The notes beneath the pieces were generated by a model. That model had not been told where the DNA came from. It worked only from the letters and a program-made list of their open reading frames with translations, and searched no databases. The position numbers and the translations under genes were made by a program. Below, piece by piece: positions 7,224 to 8,573 of a stretch of DNA of 8,573 nt (positions are counted from its first letter, which is position 1; each line of letters opens with the position of its first letter). Where the stretch lies: positions 1-8,573 of the forward strand of contig JAEWEK010000134.1 of NCBI GenBank assembly GCA_023389425.1. The letters run 5' to 3'. Source of the DNA: Pseudomonadota bacterium. Its GTDB lineage: Bacteria > Pseudomonadota > Gammaproteobacteria > Burkholderiales > Burkholderiaceae_D.

Positions 7224-8320
7224 TCACTCCCCTCAAGTTCGTGATAGACGGCGGCGATCCGTTCGATCACCGCCCCGGCTTCGAATTCCCGCGCGATCGT
7301 GGCGCGCGCCCGCCGGCCCAGTTCGCGGCGGCGCGCGTCGTCGTCGAGCAAGCTGCCCAGCGCCGTGGCGAGGGCCGCCACGTCGCCGGGCGCCACCAGC
7401 AGGCCGTTGTCGCCGTCGCGCACCGCGTGGGGAATGCCGCCGACGCCGGTGACGACGATGGCCTTGGCGGCCGCCATCGCCTCCAGCATCGCCATCGGCA
7501 GGCCCTCGGCATGCGAGGGCAGGCAGAAGATCGCGGCACGCGCCAGTTCGGCCTGTTTAGCGGCGCCGGTCAGCCAGCCGAGCAATTGCACGCGATCGGC
7601 GATGCCCAGCGCCGCGGCGCGGCGCCGCACCTCCTCGACTTCGCCCTGGCCGCCAATGGCCAGCACGGCCTGCGGATGGCGCGGCGCCAGCGCGGCCAGC
7701 GCCTCCAGCAATTCGTAGATGCCCTTGCGCGGCTCGATCTGGCCAAGGAACAGGATGCGCCCCGCCTCCTCCCGCACGGCCGATGGCGGCGGCAGCGGCA
7801 CCGAATTGGGGATCACCACCACGCGCGCGCCCGGCGCGTAGCGGCGCAGGAAGTCGGCCCAGTGCGGCGACAGCGCGATCACCACGGAAGTGGCGCGCAG
7901 GGTGTGGCGGATCCAGCGTTGCAGCAGCGGGCCGGCCTGCTGTCCGGCGTAGCGGTCGAAGCAGGCACCGTGCAGGTGGAACACGGTGCGGCAGCCGGCG
8001 CCGCGCGCCACCGCCAGCAACAGCGACTTGCGCAGGAAGCTGGCGCCGGAAGCGGCGTGCACGTGCACCACCTGCGGCCGCCGGAACAGGCAGATGCCCA
8101 GCGTGCGCAGCAGGCCGGAGAGCGCCGCCCGCGCCTTGGCGCCACGGCCGCCCTCGGTGTGGGTGGCGACGTAGCGCACCGCCTCGCGCTCGAACAGGCC
8201 GCCCTCGCGCAGCAGGGACACCACGGTGGCCACGCCGCCGCGCCCGTCGAGCGCGGTGCCGAGCATCAGGACGCGCGCCCTGCCTGCCTCCGCTGCCGCC
8301 TGCCGTTTCTGCATGTCCAT
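7220..8320 (-). CDS. GT-B glycosyltransferase, family 4 (group 1)
   Basis: This 366-residue protein should transfer a sugar from a nucleotide-sugar donor to a growing lipid-linked oligosaccharide at the cytoplasmic face of the membrane. The N-terminal acceptor domain has a glycine-rich loop, DGRGGVATVVSLL (25-37), and HVHAASGASFLRK (86-98). The C-terminal donor domain begins near PNSV (171-174) and has LGQIEPRKG (192-200), with the Arg198-Lys199 pair that contacts donor phosphates in this family. It also has SHAEGLPMAMLEAMAAAK (269-286), where Glu272 and Glu280 form the EX7E motif. Length and motif order are typical of GT4. Donor and acceptor cannot be read from the sequence. The ATG at 8320 is preceded in frame by TGA within five codons, so it or the ATG at 8314 is the start; neither has a clear ribosome binding site. 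It is the first gene after a 61-bp AT-rich gap and overlaps the lyase gene by 4 nt. Confidence 0.93.
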   Translation of the reverse strand: MDMQKRQAAAEAGRARVLMLGTALDGRGGVATVVSLLREGGLFEREAVRYVATHTEGGRGAKARAALSGLLRTLGICLFRRPQVVHVHAASGASFLRKSLLLAVARGAGCRTVFHLHGACFDRYAGQQAGPLLQRWIRHTLRATSVVIALSPHWADFLRRYAPGARVVVIPNSVPLPPPSAVREEAGRILFLGQIEPRKGIYELLEALAALAPRHPQAVLAIGGQGEVEEVRRRAAALGIADRVQLLGWLTGAAKQAELARAAIFCLPSHAEGLPMAMLEAMAAAKAIVVTGVGGIPHAVRDGDNGLLVAPGDVAALATALGSLLDDDARRRELGRRARATIAREFEAGAVIERIAAVYHELEGSE

Positions 8321-8381
8321 GATCTTATAAATTCAGCAATATTTCGATCTTACATGTTGTGTCTTTGAAGGCGCGCACGCT
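8321..8381 (-). promoter_or_regulatory. AT-rich intergenic gap, possible promoter region for the downstream block
   Basis: This 61-bp gap between the CapK-like gene and the glycosyltransferase gene is much richer in A and T near the start codon than anything nearby; the minus strand reads AAATATTGCTGAATTTATAAG just before the ATG. GATCTTA occurs twice in the same orientation (8321-8327 and 8346-8352), 25 nt apart in phase. I could not fit a convincing pair of -35 and -10 boxes with normal spacing, and no hairpin followed by a T-run is seen. It may hold a promoter or operator, but this rests on composition only. Confidence 0.3.
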
Positions 8382-8573
8382 TCACATATCCAGGGCGATG
8401 AACTCGAATTTGCCATTGGGGCCGCGCGGGATGGCGTCGACCTGCTCCACCGTCACCTCGGCGCCGGGCACGCGCAGCAGGAACTTGCCGATCAGGGCGG
8501 CCTCGTCGGCGGCGGCGAAGCAGGCGGTGGGCACCACCCGCAGCACGAACTTGCCGGCGCCCAGGTAGCGCAC
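8382..8573 (-). CDS. C-terminal end of an adenylate-forming CapK/PaaK-like protein (partial)
   Basis: Only the last 63 codons are visible; the frame is open to the window edge, and the GTG at 8573 is an internal codon rather than a supported start. The fragment has ADEAALIGKFLLRV followed by the ending VEQVDAIPRGPNGKFEFIAL. A closing pattern of alternating hydrophobics, then IPR.PNGKF, is typical of the C-terminal domain of AMP-binding enzymes related to phenylacetate-CoA ligase and coenzyme F390 synthetase. These include the CapK-like proteins often found in capsule and exopolysaccharide clusters, where their reaction is mostly unproven. The domain swings over the active site in this superfamily. 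The stop at 8382 is 61 bp before the glycosyltransferase gene. The call rests on a short stretch and on context, so other acyl-adenylating enzymes remain possible. Confidence 0.6.
   Translation of the reverse strand: MRYLGAGKFVLRVVPTACFAAADEAALIGKFLLRVPGAEVTVEQVDAIPRGPNGKFEFIALDM

Noticed and set aside
4236..7244. Plus-strand open frame of about 1000 codons opposite the lyase and wecB genes
   Set aside because: Its translation is rich in A, R, G, H and Q with no family motif, the pattern produced by the complement of GC-rich codons. The minus-strand genes in the same place have clear catalytic motifs.

Overview
The window is a GC-rich stretch in which every gene I can support lies on the minus strand, so transcription runs from high to low coordinates. 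The strong G/C bias at third codon positions, the gene types and a dispersed-repeat-like palindrome suggest a betaproteobacterium, possibly of the Oxalobacteraceae (Massilia, Duganella or relatives). That placement is inference; the window has no rRNA or other phylogenetic marker. The region is part of an exopolysaccharide or surface-polysaccharide biosynthesis locus.

In transcription order: (1) the C-terminal end of an adenylate-forming CapK/PaaK-like protein (8382-8573, cut by the window edge); (2) a 61-bp AT-rich gap; (3) a GT-B family 4 glycosyltransferase (7220-8320); (4) a heparinase II/III-family polysaccharide lyase-like protein (5262-7223); (5) wecB, UDP-GlcNAc 2-epimerase (4134-5258); (6) a WecG/TagA/CpsF-family glycosyltransferase (3397-4137); (7) a 143-bp gap holding a large imperfect inverted repeat that looks like a REP/BIME pair; (8) galE, UDP-glucose 4-epimerase (2255-3253); (9) a sugar-phosphate nucleotidyltransferase with a left-handed beta-helix tail (1072-2235); (10) manC, mannose-1-phosphate guanylyltransferase (1-1075, C-terminus beyond the window).

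The genes form two tight blocks. Glycosyltransferase, lyase, wecB and wecG are joined by ATGA overlaps or a 3-nt gap. galE, the nucleotidyltransferase and manC are joined by a 19-nt gap and an ATGA overlap. The REP-like repeat separates the blocks. Together they could supply UDP-ManNAc, UDP-Gal/UDP-Glc and GDP-Man, transfer ManNAc and at least one other sugar to a lipid carrier, and trim or modify the polymer with the lyase-like protein. No polymerase, flippase or export gene is in the window, so the polymer cannot be identified.

I found no tRNA, rRNA, CRISPR array, insertion sequence, phage gene or clear intrinsic terminator. The very long plus-strand open frames are shadows of the minus-strand genes. 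The window looks like a well-organised polysaccharide locus rather than a clearly new system. The points most worth a second look are the inverted repeat, the lyase with no visible export signal, and the nucleotidyltransferase of unknown substrate.
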